Below are positions 50,915 to 62,155 of a stretch of 64,000 nt of DNA, one piece after another. The position numbers and the translations under genes were made by a program. The notes under the pieces are model-generated. The model saw nothing but the letters and a program-made list of their open reading frames with translations, did not search any database and was not told where the DNA came from. Source of the stretch: Xanthomonas phaseoli pv. phaseoli (GTDB lineage Bacteria; Pseudomonadota; Gammaproteobacteria; Xanthomonadales; Xanthomonadaceae); NCBI GenBank assembly GCA_022749655.1, contig CP094243.1:1178001-1242000 (forward strand), in the 5' to 3' direction. Each line of letters begins with the position of its first letter. Position 1 is the first letter of the stretch.

Positions 50915-52816
50915 ATGAATCACCCCGTGCGTCGCAATCCCATCGCCAGCTTCTTCGTCGGCCTGTGGGATGTGATGAATTTCACCCGGCGCCTGATTTT
51001 CAACCTGGTGTTCTTCGGTTTCCTGTTCTTGCTGCTGCTGGTGTTCGTGGTGGCGCTGGCGCGCGGCGATGGCACCAAGCCGCTGGCCGAGCGCACCACC
51101 CTGGTGATCAACCCGGAAGGCACGCTGGTCGAACAATTCAGCGCCGACCCGGTCAGCCGGTCGCTGGCCAAGGCGGTCGGCGACAAGAGCGCCGAAGAAG
51201 TGCAGCTGCGCGACCTGGTGCGCGTGATCGAGGCGGCCGGCAAGGACCGCAAGATCGAGCGCGTGCTGTTGAACCTGGACAAGCTGCAACCGTCCGGCTT
51301 CGCGTCCCAGCGCGAAGTGGCCGCCGCCCTGCAGAAGTTGCGCGCCTCCGGCAAGCAGATCGTGGCCTTCAGCGAGAGCATGAGCCAGGGCCAGTACCTG
51401 CTCGCCGCACAGGCCAACGAGGTGTATCTGGACCCGATGGGCAGCGTGCTGCTGGAAGGCCTTGGCCGCTATCGCCAGTACTTCCGCGAAGGCCTGCAGG
51501 ACAAGCTCGGCGTGGACGTGCATCTGTTCCGCGTCGGCGAGTACAAGTCTGCCGCCGAGCCGTACATCCTCGACGCGGCCTCGGCCGATGCCAAGGAAGC
51601 GGATCTGTTCTGGATGAACGACGTGTGGCGGCGCTATCTGTCCGACGTGGGCACTGCGCGCAAGCTGAGCCCGGCGCAGCTGGCTGCCGGTATCGATACG
51701 CTGCCCGAAGGCGTGGCCGCCGCCGGTGGCGACTTGGCCAAGTTCGCGCTGCAACAGAAGCTGGTGGACGGGCTCAAGACGCGCGAAGAAGTCGATGCAC
51801 TGCTGGTCAAGCGCGGCGTCGCCGACAGCGATGCCGACAGCGGTTTCCGCAATATCGGCTTCAACGATTATCTGAGCCAGCTGCAGGCGCAGCGTTCGCC
51901 GATGGACAGCCGCCCGCAGGTGGCGGTGGTCGTGGCCGCGGGCGAGATCAGCGGTGGCGAACAGCCGGCCGGACGCATCGGTGGCGAGTCCACGGCGGCA
52001 CTGCTGCGCCAGGCGCGCGACGACGATGAAGTGAAGGCGGTGGTGCTGCGCGTGGATTCGCCCGGTGGCGAAGTCTTCGCCTCCGAGCAGATCCGCCGCG
52101 AAGTGGTTGCGCTCAAGCAGGCCGGCAAGCCGGTGGTGGTGTCGATGGGCGACCTGGCCGCGTCCGGCGGTTACTGGATCAGCATGAACGCCGATCGCAT
52201 CTACGCCGACCCGTCGACCATCAGCGGCTCCATCGGCATCTTCGGCATGGTGCCGAACCTGACCCGCGCGCTGGACAAGATCGGCGTGCACACCGACGGC
52301 GTGGCCACCACGCGGTTCGCCGGTGCGTTCGACATCACCCGTCCGCTGGATCCGGCCGCCGGCCAGGTCATCCAGGCAGTGATCAACAAGGGCTATGCCG
52401 ATTTCACCGGCAAGGTGGCGCAGGCGCGTCACCAGTCGGTGGAGGCGATCGACAAGGTGGCGCGTGGCCGTGTGTGGAGTGGCGCGCAGGCCAAGGAGCG
52501 CGGGTTGGTGGATGCGTTCGGCGGCATGTCCGAAGCGGTGGCCGATGCGGCCGACCGCGCCAAGCTGAGCCGCGGCAAGTTCCGCGTGCGCTACGTGGAA
52601 AAGCCGGCCACGCCGTTCTCGCAGTTCATGAGCGGATTTGCCGGCAGCCGCATGGGTGCCTGGATGCTGGGCGACTCGGGCATGGCGCGCGCGCTGTTGG
52701 CCCGCTCCTTGCCGGAAGTGGATACGCAGCTGCGCTTCGTCGAAAGCGCCGTGCACGACAGCAAGGCAGGCGGCACGCCGGTCAAGTCGCTGGCCTACTG
52801 CTTCTGCGGGTTCTGA
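50915..52816 (+). CDS. sppA: Signal peptide peptidase SppA (67-kDa type)
   Basis: A 633-residue two-domain S49 peptidase that degrades cleaved signal peptides in the inner membrane. The ATG at 50915 has CGGAG upstream. The N-terminal anchor is LIFNLVFFGFLFLLLLVFVV. The catalytic Lys is in the N-terminal repeat (RVGEYKSAAEPYI, Lys211) and the nucleophile Ser in the C-terminal repeat (MGDLAASGGYWIS, Ser417), as in E. coli SppA. The segment RVDSPGGEVFASEQIRREV is also conserved. A long hairpin follows the stop. Confidence 0.93.
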   Translation: MNHPVRRNPIASFFVGLWDVMNFTRRLIFNLVFFGFLFLLLLVFVVALARGDGTKPLAERTTLVINPEGTLVEQFSADPVSRSLAKAVGDKSAEEVQLRDLVRVIEAAGKDRKIERVLLNLDKLQPSGFASQREVAAALQKLRASGKQIVAFSESMSQGQYLLAAQANEVYLDPMGSVLLEGLGRYRQYFREGLQDKLGVDVHLFRVGEYKSAAEPYILDAASADAKEADLFWMNDVWRRYLSDVGTARKLSPAQLAAGIDTLPEGVAAAGGDLAKFALQQKLVDGLKTREEVDALLVKRGVADSDADSGFRNIGFNDYLSQLQAQRSPMDSRPQVAVVVAAGEISGGEQPAGRIGGESTAALLRQARDDDEVKAVVLRVDSPGGEVFASEQIRREVVALKQAGKPVVVSMGDLAASGGYWISMNADRIYADPSTISGSIGIFGMVPNLTRALDKIGVHTDGVATTRFAGAFDITRPLDPAAGQVIQAVINKGYADFTGKVAQARHQSVEAIDKVARGRVWSGAQAKERGLVDAFGGMSEAVADAADRAKLSRGKFRVRYVEKPATPFSQFMSGFAGSRMGAWMLGDSGMARALLARSLPEVDTQLRFVESAVHDSKAGGTPVKSLAYCFCGF

Positions 52817-53126
52817 GACGTCGCGCTCAGTGCGCAATCGATGCATCGACAACGCCGGCCATGTGCCGGCGTTGTCGTATGTGCCGATGATGCGGTGGTT
52901 TGAGCGGCCGAACGAACGAGCGGACGGCAAGACTCATGGGGGCGTCGAGCGCGCAACGATCAGTTGTTAAATGTTAGACGTTAGCCATTCGCCATCGCGC
53001 ATGTGGTCGTGAACGCAGTGGCAGTCTTGGCAGACATTCACCGGTGGATGTTGGCGCACCCGTGTGCTGGTTGGCGACAAATGCACGCGCTCCAGGACGC
53101 CAGTTCACCCGGTTGCCGAGGTTTCG
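52817..53126. other. Interval between sppA and a convergent lipoprotein gene (310 bp)
   Basis: Contains the hairpin at 52847-52877. The rest has no supported gene or repeat. Confidence 0.45.
52847..52877 (+). terminator. Long hairpin, probable terminator of sppA
   Basis: Perfect 13-bp stem CGACAACGCCGGC (52847-52859) with GCCGGCGTTGTCG (52865-52877) around CATGT, 30 bp after the sppA stop. The following bases (TATGTGCC) are not a T-run, so termination may be partial. Confidence 0.65.
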
Positions 53127-53342
53127 CTACTGCGTGGCTGCATCGATCGCCTTGCGCTGATCGTCGGCCGCCTGGTCGGTTGCGGCCTGCACCGCGTGCG
53201 CCTTGTCCAACGGTTGCTGGATGTGGTCGCGCAAAGCCGTGGCCTGCGGGTCGGGCTTCTGATCGGTGGGGGCGGGCTGCGGCCGCTGACAGGCGCCAAG
53301 CGACAACGCCAGACCAACTGCAAGCATGCAATGCATCTTCAT
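53127..53342 (-). CDS. Small lipoprotein, function unknown
   Basis: A 71-residue lipoprotein. The ATG at 53342 follows CGAGGTCACGACG. The leader MKMHCMLAVGLALSLGAC ends in a lipobox (LGAC). The mature 53 residues are Gln/Ala/Asp-rich, helical and charged (TALRDHIQQPLDKAHAVQAA), similar in character to small outer-membrane lipoproteins. Its upstream region is occupied, from 32 bases away, by the second MITE-like element, which may supply or disturb its promoter. Confidence 0.75.
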   Translation of the reverse strand: MKMHCMLAVGLALSLGACQRPQPAPTDQKPDPQATALRDHIQQPLDKAHAVQAATDQAADDQRKAIDAATQ

Positions 53343-53373
53343 CGTCGTGACCTCGCTTGGGGTGGCGTTATCC

Positions 53374-53642
53374 TAGAGCGTGTTATGTACGTTGAGGTGA
53401 GTGCGAAGCGTCCTGTGGCGCGTCGAGACAAGGCGTGCGCTGCAGCCCAGGCTGTCGCCTGGGCAAGGCGCGCAACGCGGTATCGGCGCGCCACAGGACG
53501 CTTCCCGGCGGGTTGGCCGCCAGCGGCACGGAGCGGGCGCCGCGCGGCTTGCCTTGGCGCCAGCCAAGCCGGCGCCACGCAACACCCGCTCCGCACCGCT
53601 GACGGCCAGCGCATCTCATCTCAACGTGCATAACACGCTCTA
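53374..53642. mobile_element. MITE-like element, long form (copy 2, 269 bp)
   Basis: Same ends as 7141-7312 (TAGAGCGTGTTATG and CATAACACGCTCTA) and similar inner sequence (CGGCACGGAG, CTTGCCTTGGCGCCAGCC). It also holds an extra 100-bp module (53405-53504) bounded by perfect 18-bp inverted arms, GAAGCGTCCTGTGGCGCG and its complement at 53487-53504, with a smaller hairpin inside (GCCCAGGC at 53445-53452 with GCCTGGGC at 53457-53464). No transposase gene fits. Short frames inside are not credible genes. It lies between the small lipoprotein gene and the SDR gene. Confidence 0.8.
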
Positions 53643-53714
53643 ACGCCCGGGCCACGCATACGCGTCAACTGCGTTGCAGTGGCCGTTTCCTGTGCTTTGA
53701 AGAGGATCACCCAC

Positions 53715-54491
53715 GTGACAACGCACCGTTGGCGGCTGGATGGACAGACTGCCCTCATCACTGGCGCCAGCGCCGGGATTGGTCTTGCCATCGCGCGCGA
53801 ACTGCTTGGCTTCGGCGCCGACCTGCTGATGGTGGCGCGCGATGCCGATGCCCTGGCGCAGGCGCGCGATGAGCTTGCCGACGAGTTTCCCGAGCGCGAA
53901 CTGCACGGGCTGGCCGCCGATGTGTCCGACGATGAAGAGCGCCGCGCCATTCTGGACTGGGTGGAAGACCATGCCGATGGCCTGCATCTGTTGATCAACA
54001 ACGCCGGCGGCAACATCACCCGCGCCGCGATCGACTACACCGAGGACGAATGGCGCGGCATTTTCGAAACCAACGTGTTTTCTGCGTTCGAACTGTCGCG
54101 TTATGCGCATCCATTGCTGACGCAACATGCTGCTTCGGCAATCGTCAACGTCGGCAGCGTCTCGGGTATCACCCATTTGCGCAGCGGCGCGCCGTACGGC
54201 ATGACCAAGGCGGCGCTGCATCAGATGACGCGTAATCTAGCCGCCGAATGGGCCGAGGATGGCATCCGCGTCAATGCGGTGGCGCCGTGGTACATCCGCA
54301 CCCGCCGCACCTCCGGTCCGTTGTCCGATCCGGATTACTACGAGCAGGTCATCGAACGCACGCCGATGCGCCGCATTGGCGAACCGGAAGAAGTTGCCGC
54401 GGCGGTGGGTTTCTTGTGTCTGCCCGCTGCCAGTTACATCACCGGCGAATGCATCGCGGTAGACGGCGGCTTCTTGCGCTATGGGTTCTAG
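53715..54491 (+). CDS. Short-chain dehydrogenase/reductase, tropinone-reductase-like
   Basis: A 258-residue classical SDR. The cofactor motif is [20 protein letters not shown], followed by LLINNAGG, the catalytic Ser in [16 protein letters not shown], the YxxxK pair in [17 protein letters not shown] and the C-terminal [14 protein letters not shown]. The GTG at 53715 ([16 protein letters not shown]) has AGAGGA upstream and the usual family N-terminus; an in-frame start at 53679 is less likely. The Arg after the glycine motif suggests NADPH. The physiological substrate is unknown. Confidence 0.9.
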   Translation: MTTHRWRLDGQTALITGASAGIGLAIARELLGFGADLLMVARDADALAQARDELADEFPERELHGLAADVSDDEERRAILDWVEDHADGLHLLINNAGGNITRAAIDYTEDEWRGIFETNVFSAFELSRYAHPLLTQHAASAIVNVGSVSGITHLRSGAPYGMTKAALHQMTRNLAAEWAEDGIRVNAVAPWYIRTRRTSGPLSDPDYYEQVIERTPMRRIGEPEEVAAAVGFLCLPAASYITGECIAVDGGFLRYGF

Positions 54492-54661
54492 CGCAGGCAA
54501 CCACTACCCGCCTGACTCCGATCGGATGCGCTTGGACGCAGAGCCGGCATGGTCATGCACCATGTTCATGCACCCGCCGGTGCTGCGGGTCTTCTTTCAG
54601 CTAAGTTGCGGTTGCCCGCCAACCGTACAGACCCATCGGCTCAATGACGCGACAGGCGTGC

Positions 54662-55341
54662 TCAGGGCGTGGCGGCCGGATTGCCGCAACGGCTCTCGTC
54701 CAGAACCCGGCGCATCTGTTCATAGCGTTGTTTGCGTTCGGCCGACTGCGCTTCATCGGAAAAGCGCCAGGTGGATTCGGCCTGCTCGGCGCGTTTGCGC
54801 CAGGCCTCGCACAGGCTCTGGTCCGGCACCGGCGCGCAGCGGTCGGTGACCACCTCGCAGGCGCTGCCGCCCCGGTGGTGGCCGGCCCGCCGGCCAGGTT
54901 GGTGGTCTGCATCGGCAGGCAGCGCGTGGCCGGTTCGCGGTCTTCGGTGAAGTAACGCCCGTTGTCGTGTGCGGTGCACTCGAACAGCGGTGGCGGTGGC
55001 AGGGTCGACGTCGAGGCGACCGTCGGTGCTGGCGGTGCGGCGGGCGTGGCTGGTGCAGCGGGCGCCGATGTGGCCGCCTGCGCAGCAGCCCGCGGTTGCG
55101 CCGCTGGCATCGCAGGTGCAGGCGACGGGTTGCTAGCGCCGCCTGGCGCGAATGGCACCGCCGCCGGTGCGGTCATCAGCTTCTTCTGTTGTTGCATGCC
55201 CTTCGGGCACGGCATGTTCTGCACCGTCAGTGCGCCGGCCGGATCGGTACAGCGGTAGATAGCCACTTCCTGCGCGCCGGCCAGCGAGCCGAGCGCCATC
55301 ATGCTGAGCGCCATTGCGCCGGACAGCGTGCGGCGCCTCAT
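54662..55341 (-). CDS. DUF4124-domain secreted protein A (one frameshift)
   Basis: A signal peptide (ALSMMALGSLAGA) is followed by a DUF4124 segment (VAIYRCTDPAGALTVQNMPC), then a long Pro/Ala-rich linker and a Cys-containing C-terminal part (FECTAHDNGRYFTEDREPAT). In the C-run at 54870-54873 a base is missing: the true continuation GGSACEVVTDRCAPVPDQSL and CEAWRKRAEQAESTWRFSDE lies in another frame and ends at 54662. About 226 aa when repaired. Its ATG overlaps the stop of DUF4124 protein B (ATGA, 55338-55341), so both are one operon. The function is unknown. Confidence 0.7.
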
Positions 55342-56112
55342 GGGCCGCCGCAGTCGCGTTGCTGGCGCGCCTCGATGCCGCGCTGTTCGCGGCTAAGATC
55401 CTCGCGCTCGCTTTGCAGCGCGCTGTTGTAGCGGCGGATCAGCTCCCAACGGCGGTCGGCCAGCCGCGCGCAGACTTCCTGCGCGGGCAGGGCGTGGCAT
55501 TCGTCGCGGATCTGCACGTTGCCGTACGGCACGATCACCGTGCCGCCATATCCGCCGCCGGTGTAACCGCCCTGATAACCGCCTTGGTAGGGATCTGCAC
55601 CGAAGCTTGCGCTGCCGCGGATGCTGCCTCGTCCGGCGCCGCCCTGCACCGAGATCGCCGGACGCGGGCTTACCGAGATAGGGGACGCTGGATGCCGCCA
55701 CCGCCGCGAACCGGGGAGCAACGGTGTTGCCCACATAGGCGGGCCCCCAGGTCGGCACCCAGCGCGGATTGCCTTCCGGGCTGTCGCTCGTGTAGCGGTT
55801 GCCGTCTTCGGTGGTGCACTCGTACATCGGCTGTGGCGGCTGCACGGTGACGATACGGACCTCATGCGTGGGCGCTGCGGCGACCGGTGCCGGCGGCTCC
55901 ACGCGGGGCGGACGCGGCGGCGGGTCTTGCGGGCGTTGCAGATCCAGCACCTGCTGGCGACCGCTGCTGCAGGGGGCATCCTGCAGGGCGACGGTGCCGG
56001 TGCTGCTCACGCAGCGATAGACCCGTACATTCGGGTCGGGTTTGCTCGCGGGGGTGGCGGCCGACGCAGGCAGCGCCGCGGCCAGCAGCAGAAGAGTCAG
56101 GACGGTACGCAT
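55338..56112 (-). CDS. DUF4124-domain secreted protein B (one frameshift)
   Basis: A signal peptide (MRTVLTLLLLAAALPASAA) is followed by a DUF4124 segment (VRVYRCVSSTGTVALQDAPC), a Pro-rich linker, a second Cys segment (PMYECTTEDGNRYTSDSPEG) and a Gly/Tyr-rich stretch (GADPYQGGYQGGYTGGGYGG) before CHALPAQEVCARLADRRWEL. The frame changes at the G4 run 55681-55684, where one base is extra. The C-terminus resembles that of protein A (paired Cys, Arg/Glu-rich helix), so the pair probably arose by duplication. Possibly cell-envelope proteins; no function known. Confidence 0.7.
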
Positions 56113-56336
56113 GGCCGCATTGTGCGCGTCTGCGCGGCCGCCGCAAAGGGGGCGGCTGAACGGTGTGCAGGCTCGAGACGACAACGCGCCGGATGGCTGC
56201 GGCCTGCTTCCGGAATGCCAGGTAGTGGCCAGGTATGCCGCCAAGGGCGACGGCCCGGAACATTCGGCGTTGGGATAGACGACCGATGGACCCGCCGCGC
56301 GCGCCTCATGGCTGCGCGGCCGTTTCTCGGCCTTAC

Positions 56337-56900
56337 TCAGTCGCGCAGGATCTGCCCGCTGCGTGCGTCGCGGATCTGGGTCGGCTGCGCCAGGGCGCCA
56401 GTCTCGCCATCCACCACGCCATCGATCGTCGCCAGCAATGCCGGATCCAGGGCGGCGCGGCTGCGCGCTGGCGGCTCGCCGGCCAGGTTGGCGCTGGTCG
56501 ACACCAGCGGCGCCGCCCAGGCCGCGCACAGCGCCGCCACCACGGGATGCGCGCTGATGCGTACCGCCAGCCCGTCATGCTCGCCGGTGACCCAGCGCGG
56601 CGCCCGATCGGTGATCGGCAGGATCCAGGTGTGCGGGCCGGGCCAGCTGGCCAGCACGTCCTGCCGGCGTGCCGGCTCCAATGCGTCGATGTCGACCCAG
56701 TCGCGCAGTAGGTCCACGCTCGAGGCCACCACGATCACGCCCTTCTCCACCGGGCGCCGCTTGATCTCCAGCAGCCGCAGTACGGCCGCTTCCTGGCGCG
56801 GGTCGCATCCCAGTCCCCACACCGCTTCGGTCGGGTAGGCGATCACGCCGCCCCGCGTCAGGGCGCTGACGGCGCGATCCAGGTCGAGTGTGTCGGTCAT
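56337..56900 (-). CDS. tsaC: Threonylcarbamoyl-AMP synthase
   Basis: A 187-residue YrdC/Sua5-domain protein that makes threonylcarbamoyl-AMP for the t6A37 modification of ANN-decoding tRNAs. Signatures are GGVIAYPTEAVWGLGCDP, LEIKRRPVEKGVIVVAS, the WPGPHTWILP loop and PLVSTSANLAGEPP. It is the short TsaC form, without the Sua5 C-terminal domain. It starts ten bases after the topA stop on the same strand, the conserved order dprA-smg-topA-tsaC. Confidence 0.93.
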   Translation of the reverse strand: MTDTLDLDRAVSALTRGGVIAYPTEAVWGLGCDPRQEAAVLRLLEIKRRPVEKGVIVVASSVDLLRDWVDIDALEPARRQDVLASWPGPHTWILPITDRAPRWVTGEHDGLAVRISAHPVVAALCAAWAAPLVSTSANLAGEPPARSRAALDPALLATIDGVVDGETGALAQPTQIRDARSGQILRD

Positions 56901-56910
56901 GCTGCGCCTC

Positions 56911-59375
<2,465 letters not shown>

Positions 59376-59555
59376 GGTGGCAACTTCTTGGGGCGGAGCC
59401 GGGGGCGGGTAGCGTGGCCTAATTGGCCGGTCGAGGGAAGCAGATCGACCGTTTCCCACGCGTTAACGCCCGGGAAGGACTCCCGGGCGTTCAGTTCTCT
59501 TATTAGAAAGATCACGGCGGACGCCGCCGTGTCAAGCGGCCAGCGCCGCGAACTG

Positions 59556-60829
59556 CTAGCGCTGGCTCATTCCGATCGCCGCCAGCATGAAGGCGACGGC
59601 CACCACCGACAGCACCAGGATCACCGCGTAAATCGCCAGGACCACGATGGACACGGTATCCAGACCCTGGACTGCCGCTCCGGATGCGCGGTAAACGCCC
59701 AACGGTCCACGACCAGGGTGTCGCAGACCTTGTCGTGCGGGGCCTGCTTGCGCTCGGTCATGCCGGCCATGAAGGCCGCCACGATCACGCCGATGCCCAG
59801 GGTCAGCACGCTGATCAGCATATAGGCCAGATAGCGCAGCACATTGCGCCAGAACCCGACCCGGCCGCCGTTGCTGTCGGCCCGCACCAGCTTGATGCCG
59901 CAGGCGAGCTTGCCCAGGCTGGCCTGATGCCGGCTGGACTGCATCCAGGCGAAATACAGCGTCGGGATGGCCAGGCCGATTCCGTAGGACATCACCACGA
60001 TGGCGATGCCGAGCGCACTGCCATCGTCCAGCGCCGAACCCGAATCGCCGCGCGTGGTGACCAGCGCCACCACGAACACCAGCGGAATCACGATCAGGTA
60101 CACCGCGAAGGTGGTGATCAGGCTATCGAGAATGCTGGCGGCCACGCGCCGCCACAGGCCGGCGTACACCACCGGCGCGTCGTGCAGCGCGACGCTTGCC
60201 GCAGGCGCGGCGAGGGCCGGAGCATCCCAGGCGCTTGCAGCTGGCGCAGTCGCCGCTGCCGGGGTGGAATGCGGCGGCGACGTCGTGGTCGTGGTCGTGG
60301 TCGGGCTTGGATCTGCCGCCAGCGGCGTGGTGGACCATGCCGACGTGTCTGAGGAAGGGGATGGATCCTGTGGCCGGTGTAGTGGGGCGGCGATTGCCGG
60401 GTGGTGATCGGCACCGTCGGCCGCGCCCGCATCGCGGGTGCTGGTGCTGGCGCTCGTACCGGCAATGCCGCCGTCGGCAGCTGACGGCTGCCAGCGCGAT
60501 GTCGCAGCGGCGTGGTCGTCGGTCGGCAGGGGCGCGGTAGGCGACGCTGTAGCCGGCACGTTGGCGCCGGGAGACGCAGCCGACAATGGCGCATGGCTTG
60601 CCGCATCCGCCGACATCGGCCCGCTGGCTTCCGGGGCCGCGGAAGCCGTCGCGCTGTCGAAGCCCAGCTCGCCCTCGACCTCGTGCAGTGCCACCCACTG
60701 TGCCAGACCTTCGCGCCAGACCAGGCTGGAACGGTCGATGATGCCCTGCGACAGGCGCGCGCGAAGCGTGTCCGTGTCCACCGGCCCCTGGCGCTGCCGC
60801 TGTGCGTCGGCGTAGTACCACTGCGTCAT
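59556..60829 (-). CDS. GYF_2- and RDD-domain membrane protein (one frameshift)
   Basis: Residues 1-55 form a GYF_2 domain (WYYADAQRQRQGPVDTDTLR, then LVWREGLAQWVAL). A long Ala/Ser/Pro/Thr linker follows (55-220, with a run of seven Thr), then an RDD domain with membrane helices (YAGLWRRVAASILDSLITTF, VYLIVIPLVFVVALV, FWRNVLRYLAYMLI). A base missing at 59665-59667 hides the natural end: in the other frame a last helix (VLSVVAVAFMLAAIGMSQR) runs to a stop at 59556. About 424 aa when repaired. It lies 41 bp after a second GYF_2 gene on the same strand. The function is unknown. Confidence 0.8.
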
Positions 60830-60870
60830 GTTGTCCCCTTAACGTATAGCGATCGGCATGCAGCCGGCGG

Positions 60871-61599
60871 TCAGCCGCGGCAATCCGGTGGAAGTTGGGT
60901 GTCGTCGATTTCGGAACTGCAGTGCCAGCTGCCGGCATCCGCATCCAGCTCCAGCCACACGGCCTTGCCGTCGATTCTGGCCGACTTGGGCGCATGGAGC
61001 ACGGCTTCGATGCCGCATTCGCTGCCTTCGAAACGTCCGATGCGCACGCTGCTCAGCCGCTCGCTTGCGTACTGCTCGGGTGGCTTGAAACCCGCGTCGT
61101 CATTGACCGGGCAGCGGCCCTCGCTGGCCAGGAATTCGGTGATCTGCGGCTTCAATGCTGCCAGCTCGCCGACCGCCTCGGCGACCTTGGCGCGGCCCAG
61201 GTAATCGTTGTAGGCCGGGAACGCGATCGCGGCGAGGATGCCGATGAGGCCCACCACCACGAAGAGCCCGGCCACCGCACCGAGCACTGCAACCAGCGGC
61301 CAGCCGGGGCCATTGCTGCGCGGTTGCGCTGGCGGCGCGACAGACGAATGGGCCGGCGGAACGTACGCCGCGGCAGGCGGCAACGGCGGCGGAACCGCGC
61401 CCGCCCGCACATCAGTGGAAACTGGCGGGCCCAGGGTGTCGGCGCAGGCGGACAACGACAGCCAGCTGTCCATGCCTTCGCACCAGACCAACGTATCCAG
61501 GGCGATCACGCGATCGCGATACAGGTCCAGCAAGGCATCGTCGGCCACCGGGCCATGCCGATGGCGGTGGCCATCGGCGTAATACCAACTGCGGCGCAT
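60871..61599 (-). CDS. GYF_2 domain fused to a type IV pilin-like segment
   Basis: A 242-residue protein. Residues 1-55 are a GYF_2 domain (WYYADGHRHRHGPVADDALL, LVWCEGMDSWLSL). A Pro-rich linker follows, then a hydrophobic helix and polar part (LIGILAAIAFPAYNDYLGRA, KVAEAVGELAALKPQITEFL) like the N-terminal helix and start of a PilA-type pilin, including FPAYNDY. The C-terminal beta-rich part ends with a possible disulfide (WHCSSEIDDTQLPPDC). There is no pilin leader at the usual N-terminal position, so it is not a normal prepilin. The next gene, with GYF_2 plus RDD, is 41 bp downstream. Confidence 0.8.
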   Translation of the reverse strand: MRRSWYYADGHRHRHGPVADDALLDLYRDRVIALDTLVWCEGMDSWLSLSACADTLGPPVSTDVRAGAVPPPLPPAAAYVPPAHSSVAPPAQPRSNGPGWPLVAVLGAVAGLFVVVGLIGILAAIAFPAYNDYLGRAKVAEAVGELAALKPQITEFLASEGRCPVNDDAGFKPPEQYASERLSSVRIGRFEGSECGIEAVLHAPKSARIDGKAVWLELDADAGSWHCSSEIDDTQLPPDCRG

Positions 61600-61639
61600 C
61601 CCCGTTCCCCTGCACGCACATCCGTGGCGGCTTCAGCGC

Positions 61640-62113
61640 TCAGTGTACGGGTTCAGGCTCGTCCAGGAACATCTGGGTTTCCATCCAGGCATAGGCCGCT
61701 TCCGCCCCGGGCTGGTTGAACAACACCATCAGCACCACCCACTTGAGGTCGTCCAGATCCAGTTCGTCCTGATCCAGCGCCATGGCGCGGTCCAGTACCA
61801 ACTCGCGCTGGTCGGCGTCGAGAATGCGGTGTTGCTCGAGGAACAGCAAAAACCCCCGGCAATCGACATCGAGCTTGTCCAGCTCCGGCCCGTGATAGAT
61901 CCGCACCGGTCCATCGACATGCGGGCGCGCGACGCTGGGCCGCTGCTCGGAAAGCGCGTCCAGCCAATCGAAGGCCTTGCTGATTTCTGCGGGACTGAAA
62001 CCGGCCTGGATCAGGCCATTTTGAAGCGAGTCACGGTCACGGACCAGGTCCGCATCTTCGCTGAAGTAATGTTCAAACAGGTACAGCAGTACATCGAGAA
62101 TGCTCTCTTTCAT
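61640..62113 (-). CDS. smg: Smg family protein (DUF494)
   Basis: A 157-residue DUF494 protein. It starts [20 protein letters not shown]; later motifs are [15 protein letters not shown] and [20 protein letters not shown]. It is acidic and helical. The family sits next to dprA in many gammaproteobacteria, as here (43 bp after dprA). The molecular role is unknown. Confidence 0.93.
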   Translation of the reverse strand: MKESILDVLLYLFEHYFSEDADLVRDRDSLQNGLIQAGFSPAEISKAFDWLDALSEQRPSVARPHVDGPVRIYHGPELDKLDVDCRGFLLFLEQHRILDADQRELVLDRAMALDQDELDLDDLKWVVLMVLFNQPGAEAAYAWMETQMFLDEPEPVH

Positions 62114-62155
62114 TGCCCTCGGCCTGCGTCGCGCGACGCTGTGGAGGTGAAGAAA

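Noticed and set aside
50195..52930. A 911-codon minus-strand open frame opposite the MATE and sppA genes
   Set aside because: Antisense to two clear transporter/peptidase genes; composition is dominated by His, Arg and Gln and no motif is present.
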